Of a DNA stretch of 64,000 nt, positions 1 through 9,302 are shown piece after piece; the first letter of the stretch is position 1, and each line of letters opens with the position of its first letter. Source of the stretch: Desulfovibrio piger (GTDB lineage: Bacteria > Desulfobacterota > Desulfovibrionia > Desulfovibrionales > Desulfovibrionaceae); NCBI RefSeq assembly GCF_012843875.1, contig NZ_JABAFY010000001.1, positions 62,001 through 126,000 on the forward strand, written 5' to 3'. Under the pieces are notes generated by a model that did no database searches, was not told where the DNA came from, and was given only the letters and a program-made list of their open reading frames with translations. The translations under genes were made by a program, and so were the position numbers.

Positions 1-1
1 T

Positions 2-667
2 GAACTCCAGGCCGATACGCACGGAGATGCCCACGATGCCCGAAGCGTGGATGACCTCCGTGGCGGCCTCCAGATCCACACTGTTGTCGTAGACAACCGT
101 GATGGAACGCAGGCCTTTGATCCAAGCGTCCATGATGAGGTGGGTGGGCGTTTTGCGGCCCTTGGTGTTCACGTCATAGACATGGTCGTCGAAGGCGAGC
201 TGGTTCCAGGCTTCGGGCATCTCGGGCAGATGGTAGCGCGCCAGCATGCGGCGCACCACGCGCGGCGTGCCCAGGGCGGTGCTGCGGAAGTCATGGGCCA
301 GCATGAGCTGACGGGTCTCGTCGCCGTGGGCGCGTACCATGTCCTTCATGATCTGCATGAGCGCACGGGCGGTATTGCGGCGCAGGGCCGAATGGGCGCT
401 GGTCAGCACCTCGTCATACAGGGTCTGCAGGGCCAGCAGGCGGTCACGCGAGCCGCCGACCTCCAGATTGCGCAGCAGGTTGATGACGGCATAGGCCATG
501 CGGGAGGCCGGAGAGGTGACCAGCTCCTTGATGCCGTGGGGATGCAGCTCGGGATTGAAAAGATTGTCCCGCGAGGGCACGTTGGGCGCTTCAAGGATAC
601 GGTTGACCAGGACGAGGATGTCCCTGTCCTGCTTGTCAAAAAAGATACGGTCAGTGAGTTTTGCCAC
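2..667 (-). CDS. Conserved protein of unknown function, N-terminal part (runs off the window)
   Basis: I do not recognise this protein with confidence. It starts at a GTG (665-667) preceded by a good GGGAGA ribosome binding site and stays open for about 222 residues to the window edge, so the C-terminus lies outside. The sequence looks soluble, with no signal peptide or membrane segment. A stretch about 40 residues before the edge (TPTHLIMDAWIKGLR, then VGISVRIGLEF) vaguely recalls the start of PHP or amidohydrolase-like barrels, but no metal-binding motif is visible in the part present. It lies downstream of hydG on the same strand, separated by a strong terminator, so it is probably a separate transcription unit. 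Confidence 0.6.
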   Translation of the reverse strand, partial: MAKLTDRIFFDKQDRDILVLVNRILEAPNVPSRDNLFNPELHPHGIKELVTSPASRMAYAVINLLRNLEVGGSRDRLLALQTLYDEVLTSAHSALRRNTARALMQIMKDMVRAHGDETRQLMLAHDFRSTALGTPRVVRRMLARYHLPEMPEAWNQLAFDDHVYDVNTKGRKTPTHLIMDAWIKGLRSITVVYDNSVDLEAATEVIHASGIVGISVRIGLEF

Positions 668-732
668 GGCGTCTCCCTTTTTTTCCTGTCTATGGCCCGG
701 GTTGGGCAAAACAGGATAACGGACTATGCCAA

Positions 733-780
733 CAAAAATAAAAAACCGCCACCGTCTGCCTTCTGGCAGTCGGTGGCGGC
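733..780 (-). terminator. Intrinsic terminator downstream of hydG
   Basis: A near-perfect hairpin (CCGCCACCG / CGGTGGCGG continuing through TCTGCC / GGCAG, loop TTCT) is followed on the minus strand by a run of Ts interrupted once by A. Confidence 0.85.
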
Positions 781-814
781 GGTTTCGCTGAAGAACGGCC
801 CTGGCCGCTGCCTG

Positions 815-2209
815 TTAGATGAATTCGTCCATGCGGCCCGACTTGACCTTCTGCAACAGGCGTTCTGCCGCGCCGCGCTCCACATCGCTCATCTGCGGGA
901 GCTTGCGGGCGATCAGGCGTTCACCCGCTTCGCGGGTAAAGGGCGTCGCGTAGTTGAGCAGGAACTCTTCAAAAGAGGCGATGGAGTTGGGGCTGCACTG
1001 GCTGCGCATGCCGCACTCGCGCACCATGCTCATGAAGTCCGCACCGCTGCGGCCCAGACGGGGACAGGCGGTACAGAACGAGGGCAGGTGCTCGGCCTCT
1101 TCCATAAGGAAGCGCACAACTTCGTCCAGATGGGTGTCTTCGCCCAGCGGGAAGGGGATGCCGTCGGGACCGGGCTTTTCGCTCCAGGTCTCGTAAGCGC
1201 TGCCCACGCTGCCCGTGAACACCTGGGAGACACCGCTGCTACAGGCGTCACGCCACAGGCCGGAAGGCTCACGCGTGGTGACGACGACGCCCGCATGGGG
1301 CACGGCCAGACGCATGATGGCCACGCAGCGCAGGAATTCGTCATCCGAAAGCGGATGCGGGGGCACGAACAGGCTGCCCGGCGCAGGACGCAGACGGAAC
1401 ATGCTGATGGTGTGGCCGCCGGCACCGAACAGGCGGTTGAGATGGGCCACATGCAGCATGGTGGCCAGCACATCGAACTGCCAGGGCGCAAGGCCCAGCA
1501 GCAGGCCAAGCCCCACATCGCGCACACCGGCGCCCAGGGCCACTTCAGGCGCGTTGAGGCGCTTTTCGTAATGGCTCTTGGGCCCGGCCACATGGGCGGC
1601 CTTGTAGTAATCGGGATGGTAGGTATCCTGATAGATCAGGACGTTGCCCACGTCAGCATCCAGCAGCACGCTGTACTGGTCGGCATTCAGCGGCCCCACG
1701 TTGACGTTGACGCGGCGGACTTCGCCGTGACCGTCGAACACGGTGTACATGATGCTGATGGCTTCGGCCAGGTATTCCACATCGGCATTGGGCAGCTGGC
1801 CGGAGACCAGCACGATGCGCTTGTGGCCCTGACGGATCAGCTTGCCGGCGGCCTCGCGCATCTCGGGCGAGGTCATGTACTTGCGCTGGATGAGCGTATT
1901 GCTCTTGCGATTGGCGCAATAAAGGCATTCACTGCCGCAATGGTTCGAGATGTGCAGCGGAGCGGTCAGCACGATACGGTCACCATAGACCTTCTGCTTG
2001 ACCGCATCCGCCGTTTTCATCATCAGGGCAACGTCTTCGGGATCCGTCACCCGCATGAGAGCCGTCGCTTCCTGAATGGTCAGTGACTTCAGAGCCAGAG
2101 ATTTGTCCAGAATATCCCGAAGCTCCGCCTTGTCCGGTGCAGCCGTACGACTGAGCGCGTTTTCGATGAACCGGGTGTCAAGCCATGCAGGCAGCTCGTA
2201 TGCAGACAT
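815..2209 (-). CDS. hydG: [FeFe] hydrogenase H-cluster radical SAM maturase HydG
   Basis: HydG splits tyrosine into CO and cyanide and builds the Fe(CO)2CN synthon for the [FeFe]-hydrogenase H-cluster. The 464-residue protein has the radical SAM cysteines C91, C95 and C98 (CxxxCxxC) and the HydG-specific C-terminal auxiliary cluster motif CX2CX22C (C379, C382, C405), which separates it from ThiH. The start is the ATG at 2207-2209 behind AAGGAT; a frame extension upstream lacks a site. HydE, HydF and the hydrogenase itself are not in the window. It is read divergently from the BMP-type gene across an AT-rich gap. Confidence 0.95.
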   Translation of the reverse strand: MSAYELPAWLDTRFIENALSRTAAPDKAELRDILDKSLALKSLTIQEATALMRVTDPEDVALMMKTADAVKQKVYGDRIVLTAPLHISNHCGSECLYCANRKSNTLIQRKYMTSPEMREAAGKLIRQGHKRIVLVSGQLPNADVEYLAEAISIMYTVFDGHGEVRRVNVNVGPLNADQYSVLLDADVGNVLIYQDTYHPDYYKAAHVAGPKSHYEKRLNAPEVALGAGVRDVGLGLLLGLAPWQFDVLATMLHVAHLNRLFGAGGHTISMFRLRPAPGSLFVPPHPLSDDEFLRCVAIMRLAVPHAGVVVTTREPSGLWRDACSSGVSQVFTGSVGSAYETWSEKPGPDGIPFPLGEDTHLDEVVRFLMEEAEHLPSFCTACPRLGRSGADFMSMVRECGMRSQCSPNSIASFEEFLLNYATPFTREAGERLIARKLPQMSDVERGAAERLLQKVKSGRMDEFI

Positions 2210-2554
2210 AACGTATCCTTCCAAGCAATGTCCCAAGGAGTTGCATCCCGCCCCTGCGCAACCCATACGCAGGGACGAAACACGAGTACACGTTTCCTGA
2301 GCAGGAGACTTAGCACAAGTTTCACAGCTTGCCTAGTGCTTTTTTTCACAGAAAAATGCCCAACGACAGGAAAAAAGCCTCAAAAATAGCAGAAAATCTT
2401 TCATATTATTATTTTTATCATTTAAAAACAGCATGTTGTAAAATACAATCTTTTTACTATGCAAATTGTTCGATTACTCAATTTTTCTCCAAGCGGCTCC
2501 CCGGGCGCTTGTGGCCTCTCCGGCCCCCTGCTAGTATGCCGCCGGGAGCCTGAC
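2210..2554. other. AT-rich divergent intergenic region between hydG and the BMP-type gene
   Basis: About 345 bp with a markedly AT-rich core (about 2340-2480) in an otherwise GC-rich window. It must hold promoters for both flanking genes, but I could not single out a convincing -35/-10 pair or an operator. Confidence 0.6.
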
Positions 2555-3640
2555 ATGAAAAAATGCTTTGATATCACCCGGCTGCTGTGCCTGTCCGTCC
2601 TGTTGTCCGTTTTTTGTTTCTCCTCCGTCCTGGCGGCTCCGGCCGACGAGGCCCCGGCCCTGCGCGTAGCTCTGCTGCTGGAAGATGCGGCCCCCGACCG
2701 GGGCTGGAACGATCTGCTGCGCCAGGGGCTGGAGCAGGCCCGGAAGGAGCTGGGCGTCCGCACGGCCGTCGTGGTGGCCCCGCCCCAGGGCAGCAACGGC
2801 CTGACGCAGGAGGGCATCTTCCGGGCCGCCGCCCGGCAGGCCGACCTCGTCCTGCTCTCCGGGGCTCGCTTGCACGAGATCTTGCGCAACAATGCCGCCA
2901 ACTTCCGGCAGACGAAGTTCGGCTGTATCGATACGGGCATCCGCGCCGCCAACATCATGTGCGTGACCTTTGCCGACGAGCAGGCCGCCTTCCTGGCCGG
3001 TGCCCTGCTCTCCCAGCTGCACCGGCACGGCCTGCTGCCCGCTCCCCGGACACGCGCCGCCGGTGATGAACTGACCCTGGGCTGGCTGGCCGGGGAAGAC
3101 GACCCGCAGCTGAAATCCATGCTCAACGGCTTTGTGGAAGGTGTCCGGCTGGAAAGCCCGGGCGCGCGCGTCATCAACGGCGTGGCAGGCAGCTACAGCT
3201 CCCCTGAAAAAGGCCGCGCCAAGGCCGAAGAACTGCTGGGGCTGGACATCAATGCCCTGGCCGTGCTGGCCGGGCGTGCGGGACTGGGCGCCGTGGAAGC
3301 GGCCATAGCCCAGGGGCGTCCCCTGGTGGGCGTGGACAAGGACCAGCAATTCCTGGCGCCCAAGCTCATGCTGACCAGCATCGTCAAGCGGGCCGACCGC
3401 GCCGTGTTCGAGATCGTCAAAGCCACCGCCCGGGGGGCCTTTGCCGGTAACGAGATCATCACCTATGACCTGGCCAACGGCGGCGTGGACATCGTCTCGC
3501 CCCAGGTCTGGGCCCGTCATGCCGGTGTGCGCCTGCCCGCCGCCATCGAACGCCGCCTTGCCGAACTGCGCCTGGAGCTGACGCGCGGCGGCATCCGCCT
3601 GCCCTCCCTGCGCGACAGGACGCTCTGCAACTGCCGCTAG
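2555..3640 (+). CDS. BMP/PnrA-type periplasmic substrate-binding protein
   Basis: A 361-residue exported protein. The ATG at 2555 behind GGGAG gives a clean signal peptide (MKKCFDITRLLCLSVLLSVFCFSSVLAAP). The mature part has the basic membrane protein / PnrA-like two-lobed fold pattern: an ALRVALLLE strand, a DRGWNDLLRQGLEQA helix, a central FADEQAAFLAGALL segment and LVGVDKDQQFLAP near the hinge. Family members bind nucleosides or related ligands for ABC importers. No permease or ATPase gene is adjacent, so the transporter partner and ligand are unknown. The C-terminus ends in an Arg/Leu-rich tail. A strong terminator follows at once, so it looks monocistronic. Confidence 0.75.
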   Translation: MKKCFDITRLLCLSVLLSVFCFSSVLAAPADEAPALRVALLLEDAAPDRGWNDLLRQGLEQARKELGVRTAVVVAPPQGSNGLTQEGIFRAAARQADLVLLSGARLHEILRNNAANFRQTKFGCIDTGIRAANIMCVTFADEQAAFLAGALLSQLHRHGLLPAPRTRAAGDELTLGWLAGEDDPQLKSMLNGFVEGVRLESPGARVINGVAGSYSSPEKGRAKAEELLGLDINALAVLAGRAGLGAVEAAIAQGRPLVGVDKDQQFLAPKLMLTSIVKRADRAVFEIVKATARGAFAGNEIITYDLANGGVDIVSPQVWARHAGVRLPAAIERRLAELRLELTRGGIRLPSLRDRTLCNCR

Positions 3641-3659
3641 CGGAAAAGATCATCCGTCA

Positions 3660-3701
3660 AAAAAAGCAGCCCTCCGGTCACCGGAAAGGCTGCCTTTTTT
3701 G
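3660..3701 (+). terminator. Intrinsic terminator, possibly bidirectional
   Basis: GCAGCC / GGCTGC stem enclosing CCGG / CCGG, flanked by an A-run on the left and six Ts on the right. It can end the plus-strand BMP gene and the convergent minus-strand gene. Confidence 0.8.
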
Positions 3702-3750
3702 CGGCACGCTCATGGCCGTGCTGTCCTGTCCGCCACAACGGCGGCCCGGA

Positions 3751-4158
3751 TCAGAAGCGCAGCGTGAAACGGGGATCGTCCCCCCGCACCTCCACCTTGA
3801 TGAAATCCGCCTGCTGGCCACGCGCCGGGCGGGCATCCCCCTCCAGCTCGAAGACATCACGCACCACCCAGAAGCGGTGCTTTTCGCCCGGCAGCTCCAC
3901 GGACGCACCGCCGCCTACTTCCACATGCAGGTAGAACACGGGCTTCCAGGTCTCCAGGGTCACGGTCTGCTTGCTGTGCGGACCGAAGTTCACCCAGCCT
4001 TTCGTGACCCACACGCCGTCCGTGCGCAGATACCGCAGGGCCAGGCTCCCGCCCAGGGCCTGGCTGTTGTCGATATGGATCTCCAGAGCTGCGGCCGGGA
4101 AGACAGAGCCCAGCAGCAGGGCCAGGGCAAACAGGCAGGAAACGATCTTTTTTGTCAT
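3751..4158 (-). CDS. Small exported protein, possibly DUF1036-like
   Basis: A 135-residue protein with a clear signal peptide (MTKKIVSCLFALALLLGSVFPAAAL) followed by an all-beta-looking domain rich in aromatic residues (GVWVTKGWVNFGPHSKQTVTL and PVFYLHVEVGGG). The pattern of a W-x-K-GW strand followed by a conserved hydrophobic strand recalls DUF1036-type secreted proteins, but I cannot confirm the family. The start is the ATG at 4156-4158 with GGAGGT upstream; the longer upstream reading lacks a site. It is convergent with the BMP gene and divergent from the MFS gene. Function unknown. Confidence 0.7.
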   Translation of the reverse strand: MTKKIVSCLFALALLLGSVFPAAALEIHIDNSQALGGSLALRYLRTDGVWVTKGWVNFGPHSKQTVTLETWKPVFYLHVEVGGGASVELPGEKHRFWVVRDVFELEGDARPARGQQADFIKVEVRGDDPRFTLRF

Positions 4159-4420
4159 GACGACCTCCGTATGCCGTTCCCCATACGCAAGCCCGGCGCA
4201 GGATGCAACGTCCGCGCCGCAGGAAAGCCGGGATATGCCGGGCTCCCGCTCTGAATCCCCAGGAGAGCGGACGGCCGGATCCGAGCAGGAGCAGCAGGCA
4301 TGCCCGCCGGAGCTCCCCGCAAAAAAAACACTTTTCAAGGCGAGGCAATGCGCATAGATGTTGCCTGTGCGCTCAAACAGTCCTGTTGGAGAGCGCCAGT
4401 GCTTTCATCGAGGATACGTC

Positions 4421-5623
4421 ATGGAACTGACTATCTCCACTCCCCGCCTGGCCGCGGCCCGCATCCTGCCGCGTACGCCCCGGGCCTTCTATCGTACCGC
4501 CATCAATGCCTTTTTCTTCGTCATGGGCATGGTCTTCGCCTCCTGGGCCGTCCGCATCCCGGACATCAAGGCCGCCCTGCAGATGAGCGACGCGGCCCTG
4601 GGCAGCGTCCTGCTGGCCGCCCCTCTGGGCGAGATGCTCTCCATCGCGCCCACGGCCTGGCTCATCGGCCGCTTCCGCAGCCGCCGCGTTATCATGCTGG
4701 GGCTCATGCTCATGCCCTGCGCCCTGCTCTCCCTGGCCCTGGCCGGAAGCCCGCACTGGCTGGCCGCGGCCCTGCTGGGTTTCGGCTTTGCCAACAACAT
4801 GCTCAACATCTCCCTCAATGCCCAGGCCGTGGGCGTGGAGACCCTTTACGGCCGCAGCATCATGGCCACCTTCCACGGCATGTGGAGCCTGGGCGGGGTG
4901 GCCGGCTGCATCATCGGCTCCATCGTGGCGCCGCTGGGCGTGGCGCCCCTGCCCCACTTTGCCGCCATCTTCGTCATCACGCTGGCGACGCTGTGCTGCC
5001 TGCGCACCTGGACCATGCCCCGGGAAGTGCGCATCGGCGCCGCAGCGCCCGAAAGCGGGAAGCGCTCCTTCCGCCCCGACCTCTATCTGACCCTGCTCGG
5101 CTGCATCGCCCTGGGCAGCATGGCCACGGAAGGCGCCATGTATGACTGGAGCTCCGTCTATTTCGCCCAGGTGGTCCAGCCGGGCGAGAGCCTCATCCGC
5201 GCCGGCTACCTGGCCTGCATGTGTGCCATGGTCACGGGCCGCCTGCTGGCCGACGGTCTGGTGAACCGCTTCGGGGTCACGCCCGTGCTCCAGCTGAGCG
5301 GCCTCTGCATCGCCGCCGGTCTGAGCCTGGCCCTGCTCTGGCCCGACCTGCTGCCCGCCACGGCGGGGCTGGCCCTGGTGGGCTTCGGCATGGCCTCCGT
5401 GGTGCCGCTCTGCTATAGCCTGGCGGGCAAGTCCACGCGCGTGCCGCCCAGCGTGGCCATCTCGCTGGTCTCTTCCCTCAGTTTCCTGGGCTTTTTGGGC
5501 TGCCCGCCCATGGTGGGCTTCCTTTCCCATCAGTTCGATCTGCGCTGGGCCCTGTCGCCCATCGTGGTGGTGGGCGTGGCCATCTTTTGCCTGGCGCCGC
5601 TGGTCCGGCGCATCAAGGCCTAA
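4421..5623 (+). CDS. MFS transporter (YbjJ-like)
   Basis: A 400-residue integral membrane protein with about twelve hydrophobic segments, of the major facilitator superfamily. The first helix is INAFFFVMGMVFASWAVRIPDIK, and the loop RFRSRR after the second and third segments matches the usual MFS basic loop. The arrangement is closest in my memory to the YbjJ/FucP-like branch (tryptophan in ASWAVRIP, NAQAV in helix 4). The substrate cannot be predicted. The start is the ATG at 4421 with GAGGAT upstream. It stands alone, with a terminator shared with msrBA downstream. Confidence 0.85.
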   Translation: MELTISTPRLAAARILPRTPRAFYRTAINAFFFVMGMVFASWAVRIPDIKAALQMSDAALGSVLLAAPLGEMLSIAPTAWLIGRFRSRRVIMLGLMLMPCALLSLALAGSPHWLAAALLGFGFANNMLNISLNAQAVGVETLYGRSIMATFHGMWSLGGVAGCIIGSIVAPLGVAPLPHFAAIFVITLATLCCLRTWTMPREVRIGAAAPESGKRSFRPDLYLTLLGCIALGSMATEGAMYDWSSVYFAQVVQPGESLIRAGYLACMCAMVTGRLLADGLVNRFGVTPVLQLSGLCIAAGLSLALLWPDLLPATAGLALVGFGMASVVPLCYSLAGKSTRVPPSVAISLVSSLSFLGFLGCPPMVGFLSHQFDLRWALSPIVVVGVAIFCLAPLVRRIKA

Positions 5624-5767
5624 AAAGGGGCCTTGTCCGGCGGGAGGATCTCCGTTGTCTGGCGAAAAAGGAACCCCTTCCTCCGCACAGCATCAGGCAC
5701 AAAAAAACGGCAGCCCTTCAAGGGAGATGGCGCAAACCCAATTCCGCCTTCCCTGAAAACAAAAACA

Positions 5768-5812
5768 CGAAAAGGCAGGCACACCATCGCGGCGTGCCTG
5801 CCTTTTATTTTT
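5768..5812 (+). terminator. Bidirectional intrinsic terminator between MFS and msrBA genes
   Basis: AAAAGGCAGGCAC / GTGCCTGCCTTTT stem flanked by A-rich and T-rich tracts on either side, so it works for both convergent genes. Confidence 0.85.
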
Positions 5813-5832
5813 ATGGGTATGCGGCCAGTTCC

Positions 5833-6918
5833 CTAGCGCGGGCTGCCGTCAGCACGGCGCTCGAAGCGGGGCACGGCCAGATGGCAGCCGCCCCGGCCCG
5901 TGCGGCGGGCAAAATCCTGATGGTAGGCCTCGGCCTCGTAGAAGGCCCCGGCCTTTTCCAGACGGGTCACCACGTCATAGCCCAGACCGCGCAGCTCATC
6001 CATGAGCTTCTGGGCCGTCCGCTTCTGGGACTCGTCCAGCCAGAAGATGGCGGAGCGGTACTGGCTGCCGACGTCCGGGCCCTGCCTGTCCAGCTGGGTG
6101 GGATCGTGGACCTCGAAAAAGCGGCGTACGATGGCCTCATAGCTGATCTTTTTGGGATCGAAGCGCACCAGCACGGCTTCGGCATGGCCGGTATCGCCCC
6201 GGCAGACATCCTCATAGGAAGGCCGGTCGGTATGGCCGCCCGTGTAGCCGGACCGCACGTCCACCACACCGGGGAGCTTGCTCAGGGCATCTTCCACGCC
6301 CCAGAAGCACCCGCCCGCCAGCACGGCCACCTGGGTGTTGCGCACCTGCTCGTACAGGGCCAGGCCCAGCTTTTCCTTTTCGCTGCCCGCAGGGGCGAAG
6401 CGCATGGACAGGGAGTTGACGCAATGGCGGGTGTTCTTGGCCGTCAGGCCTTCGCCCTCAAAAACATGCCCCAGGTGGGCGCCGCAGTGCTCGCAGACGA
6501 TCTCCACCCGGTGGCCGTCGGCATCGGGCTGGCGACGCACCATGCCCGGCAGGGCATCGTCGAAGGCGGGCCAGCCGCACCCGGAATCGAACTTGTCCGA
6601 AGAACGGTACAGGGCCACGCCGCACTGGCGGCACAGGTAGGTCCCGGCGGCCGTGTTTTTTTCGTACTCACCGGACCACGGGGCTTCCGTGGCCTTGCGG
6701 AGGATGATGTCCGCCTCGCGGGGCGTCAGGGGCGGCACCGCGGCATCACCGCGGGCAATGATCCGGAATCCGTCATTATTCATGGGGGCTTTCTCCCGTA
6801 AGGGGTCAAAGGTGGGGCGGGAAAGTTCCGCAGCCGCGGCACCGGTCCCGGAAAGGACCAGGACCAGCATCAGGATGAAAAAGGAAAAGGCGCGTCGCGC
6901 GCAGGGATAGCCGTACAT
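5833..6918 (-). CDS. msrBA: Exported MsrB-MsrA fusion, peptide methionine sulfoxide reductase
   Basis: Reduces both epimers of methionine sulfoxide in proteins. The 361-residue protein begins at an ATG (6916-6918) behind AGGAGGTGCC and has a signal peptide (MYGYPCARRAFSFFILMLVLVLSG...AAAA), so it acts outside the cytoplasm. The first domain (about 50-185) is MsrB: zinc motifs CRQC and CEHC, GCGWPAF, and the catalytic cysteine in RHCVNSLSMRF. The second (about 190-345) is MsrA with the catalytic motif GGCFWG and GYTGG. The B-then-A order is the less common one. No thioredoxin-like partner or electron-donor gene is adjacent. It lies convergent to the MFS gene. Confidence 0.93.
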   Translation of the reverse strand: MYGYPCARRAFSFFILMLVLVLSGTGAAAAELSRPTFDPLREKAPMNNDGFRIIARGDAAVPPLTPREADIILRKATEAPWSGEYEKNTAAGTYLCRQCGVALYRSSDKFDSGCGWPAFDDALPGMVRRQPDADGHRVEIVCEHCGAHLGHVFEGEGLTAKNTRHCVNSLSMRFAPAGSEKEKLGLALYEQVRNTQVAVLAGGCFWGVEDALSKLPGVVDVRSGYTGGHTDRPSYEDVCRGDTGHAEAVLVRFDPKKISYEAIVRRFFEVHDPTQLDRQGPDVGSQYRSAIFWLDESQKRTAQKLMDELRGLGYDVVTRLEKAGAFYEAEAYHQDFARRTGRGGCHLAVPRFERRADGSPR

Positions 6919-6995
6919 GGCACCTCCTATCAGCACAAGTTATCAATATTAAGATAGCGGCGCCTCAAAAGAAAAGCAAGCCCGCGCGAGGCCAT

Positions 6996-7020
6996 AAAAA
7001 AAGGGAGGCTCATGCCTCCC
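6996..7020 (-). terminator. Intrinsic terminator downstream of galE
   Basis: GGGAGGC / GCCTCCC hairpin with ATGA-type loop, followed on the minus strand by seven Ts. Confidence 0.85.
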
Positions 7021-7128
7021 CGGATAAAACGTTGTCTTTTCTGGCAGGCCAGCCTGCCACTACCGTCCTTTGCACGGTTCCTCCGCCACAGGAACGGCGC
7101 ATGGCGGACGCCCCGCCAGGATGCCGTC

Positions 7129-8121
7129 TTACTGCCGTTCGCCGTAACCGTGCGGATGTTCCCGGTGCCAGCGCCAGGCCGATTCGATGATGGCCTCCAC
7201 ACCCAGCTGCGGCTGCCAGCCCAGCACCTGCTGCGCCTTGCGGGCGGAAGCCACCAGACGGGCCGGATCGCCCGCGCGCCGCTGCCCCATGACCACGGGG
7301 ATCTCGTGACCGGTCACCTTGCGGGCGCAGTCCACGATCTCGCGCACGGAAAAGCCCTGCCCGTTGCCCAGGTTGCAGATGAGGTCATCACCGCCGCGCT
7401 GCAGATGGTCCAGGGCCCTCATATGGGCGTCCACCAGGTCGGTGACGGCGATGTAGTCGCGGATGCAGGTCCCGTCGGGCGTAGCGTAATCATCACCGAA
7501 GATGGTGATATGCGGCCGCCGGCCCAGCGGCACTTGCAGGACCAGAGGGATGAGATGGCTCTCGGGGCTGTGGTCCTCGCCGATACTGCCGTCGGCCAGG
7601 GCCCCGGCCACATTGAAATAACGCAGGGAGACATAGCGGATGCCATGAGCCACCGAGACCCAGCGCATCATGGCCTCCATCATCAGCTTGCTGTGCCCGT
7701 AAGGATTGGTGGGCCGGGTGGGGGCATCCTCGCTGATGGGCACGCTGTCGGGCTCGCCGTAGACCGCCGCCGAGGACGAGAACACGATGCGGCCCACGCC
7801 ATGACGGACCATGGCTTCCAGCAGGCTCTGCATGCCGCCCACATTATTGTTGAAGTACTTGAGGGGATCGACCATGCTCTCGCCCACCTGCGAATCGGCG
7901 GCGAAGTGCATGACGCCGTCGATGCGGAAACGGCGGAAGATGCCGTCCAGACAGGCGGCATCGCGGATGTCGCCCTGCACGAAGGCAGCCTTGCCCGCCA
8001 CGGCGGCGGCATGGCCCGTCTGGAGATTGTCCACCACCACGACTTCCTGCCCGGCCGCTGCCAGGGCATGGACCGCGTGGGAACCGATATAGCCCGCACC
8101 GCCGCAAACAAGAATCGCCAT
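7129..8121 (-). CDS. galE: UDP-glucose 4-epimerase
   Basis: Interconverts UDP-glucose and UDP-galactose with bound NAD, supplying galactose units for surface polysaccharide. The 330-residue protein has the Rossmann glycine motif GGAGYIGS at the N-terminus, the SSSAAVYG strand with the catalytic serine, and the YxxxK pair in YGHSK. The C-terminal half keeps YFNVAGA and DGTCIRDYI, typical of GalE. The start is the ATG at 8119-8121 preceded by GGAGGT. It appears monocistronic, between the flavodoxin gene and its own terminator. Confidence 0.95.
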   Translation of the reverse strand: MAILVCGGAGYIGSHAVHALAAAGQEVVVVDNLQTGHAAAVAGKAAFVQGDIRDAACLDGIFRRFRIDGVMHFAADSQVGESMVDPLKYFNNNVGGMQSLLEAMVRHGVGRIVFSSSAAVYGEPDSVPISEDAPTRPTNPYGHSKLMMEAMMRWVSVAHGIRYVSLRYFNVAGALADGSIGEDHSPESHLIPLVLQVPLGRRPHITIFGDDYATPDGTCIRDYIAVTDLVDAHMRALDHLQRGGDDLICNLGNGQGFSVREIVDCARKVTGHEIPVVMGQRRAGDPARLVASARKAQQVLGWQPQLGVEAIIESAWRWHREHPHGYGERQ

Positions 8122-8221
8122 ACAGACCTCCACAACAAAGATGATGGCGGCACGCTACGATGTTTGCCTGCGGCTGGCAAGGCCCGGGATGCCCAAGGCC
8201 TCTTGAAGGCGGGACAGGACA

Positions 8222-8258
8222 TAAAAGAAGCGCGGAGTCCATGGCCAGACTCCGCGCA
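8222..8258 (-). terminator. Intrinsic terminator downstream of flavodoxin
   Basis: GCGCGGAGTC / GACTCCGCGC stem followed on the minus strand by TTCTTTTAT. A second GC-rich hairpin (CCCCGGC / GCCGGGG, 8274-8291) lies between it and the stop codon. Confidence 0.75.
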
Positions 8259-8301
8259 AGGCACAGGACGCGCCCCGGCGAAGGCCGGGGTCCCTTTGCG
8301 G

Positions 8302-8840
<539 letters not shown>

Positions 8841-9207
8841 GCAAAAGACCGTCTCCCGACGAAAAATATTTATCTCCGACTAAAAACATCCTTTTTCCCA
8901 TCAAAAACATCCCGCCCGGGAAACAGGCTGGAATATCCGCCCGTTATCCGTACCTGCCCTGAGCCTGTCCGTTCACCCGGGATCCACGCCTCCGTCGCCT
9001 CACGGATGAGCCTCCCGTCCGCGTGCTGCACCGTCCGCCCCTGCGCCGTTCCTGACGATGCCATGCTCCGGAAGCCGTCTTGCCGTTACTCCGGGCAGCG
9101 TCCTCTCTTTTAGGCACGGGAGACGCTCGCGCTCTCCCCTTCCCCGATGACGAAACGAAATCGCTCCCTGCAAGCCGAAGACGGGGACCTGCCATCCGCA
9201 CCGGAGC

Positions 9208-9275
9208 AAAAGTTTTACGGGGAGAGGGGGCCCGGGGGAGGGGGACGCTTTTTCAAAAGCGCCCTCCTCCCCCGG
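9208..9275 (+). repeat. REP-like dispersed palindrome, copy 1
   Basis: A lead-in AAGTTTTAC-GGGGAGAGGGGG is followed by a long hairpin, CCGGGGGAGGGGG with CCCTCCTCCCCCGG, and a central CGCTTTT / AAAAGCG stem. The same lead-in and arm occur inverted at 52312-52377. It may also act as a terminator for the radical SAM gene. Confidence 0.7.
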
Positions 9276-9302
9276 AAAATACCCGGCCTCCTCCGCCAAA
9301 AA

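Noticed and set aside
47-2086. A long open frame on the plus strand across hydG and the partial first gene
   Set aside because: Antisense to HydG, whose cysteine motifs are unmistakable; it also runs through the hydG terminator.
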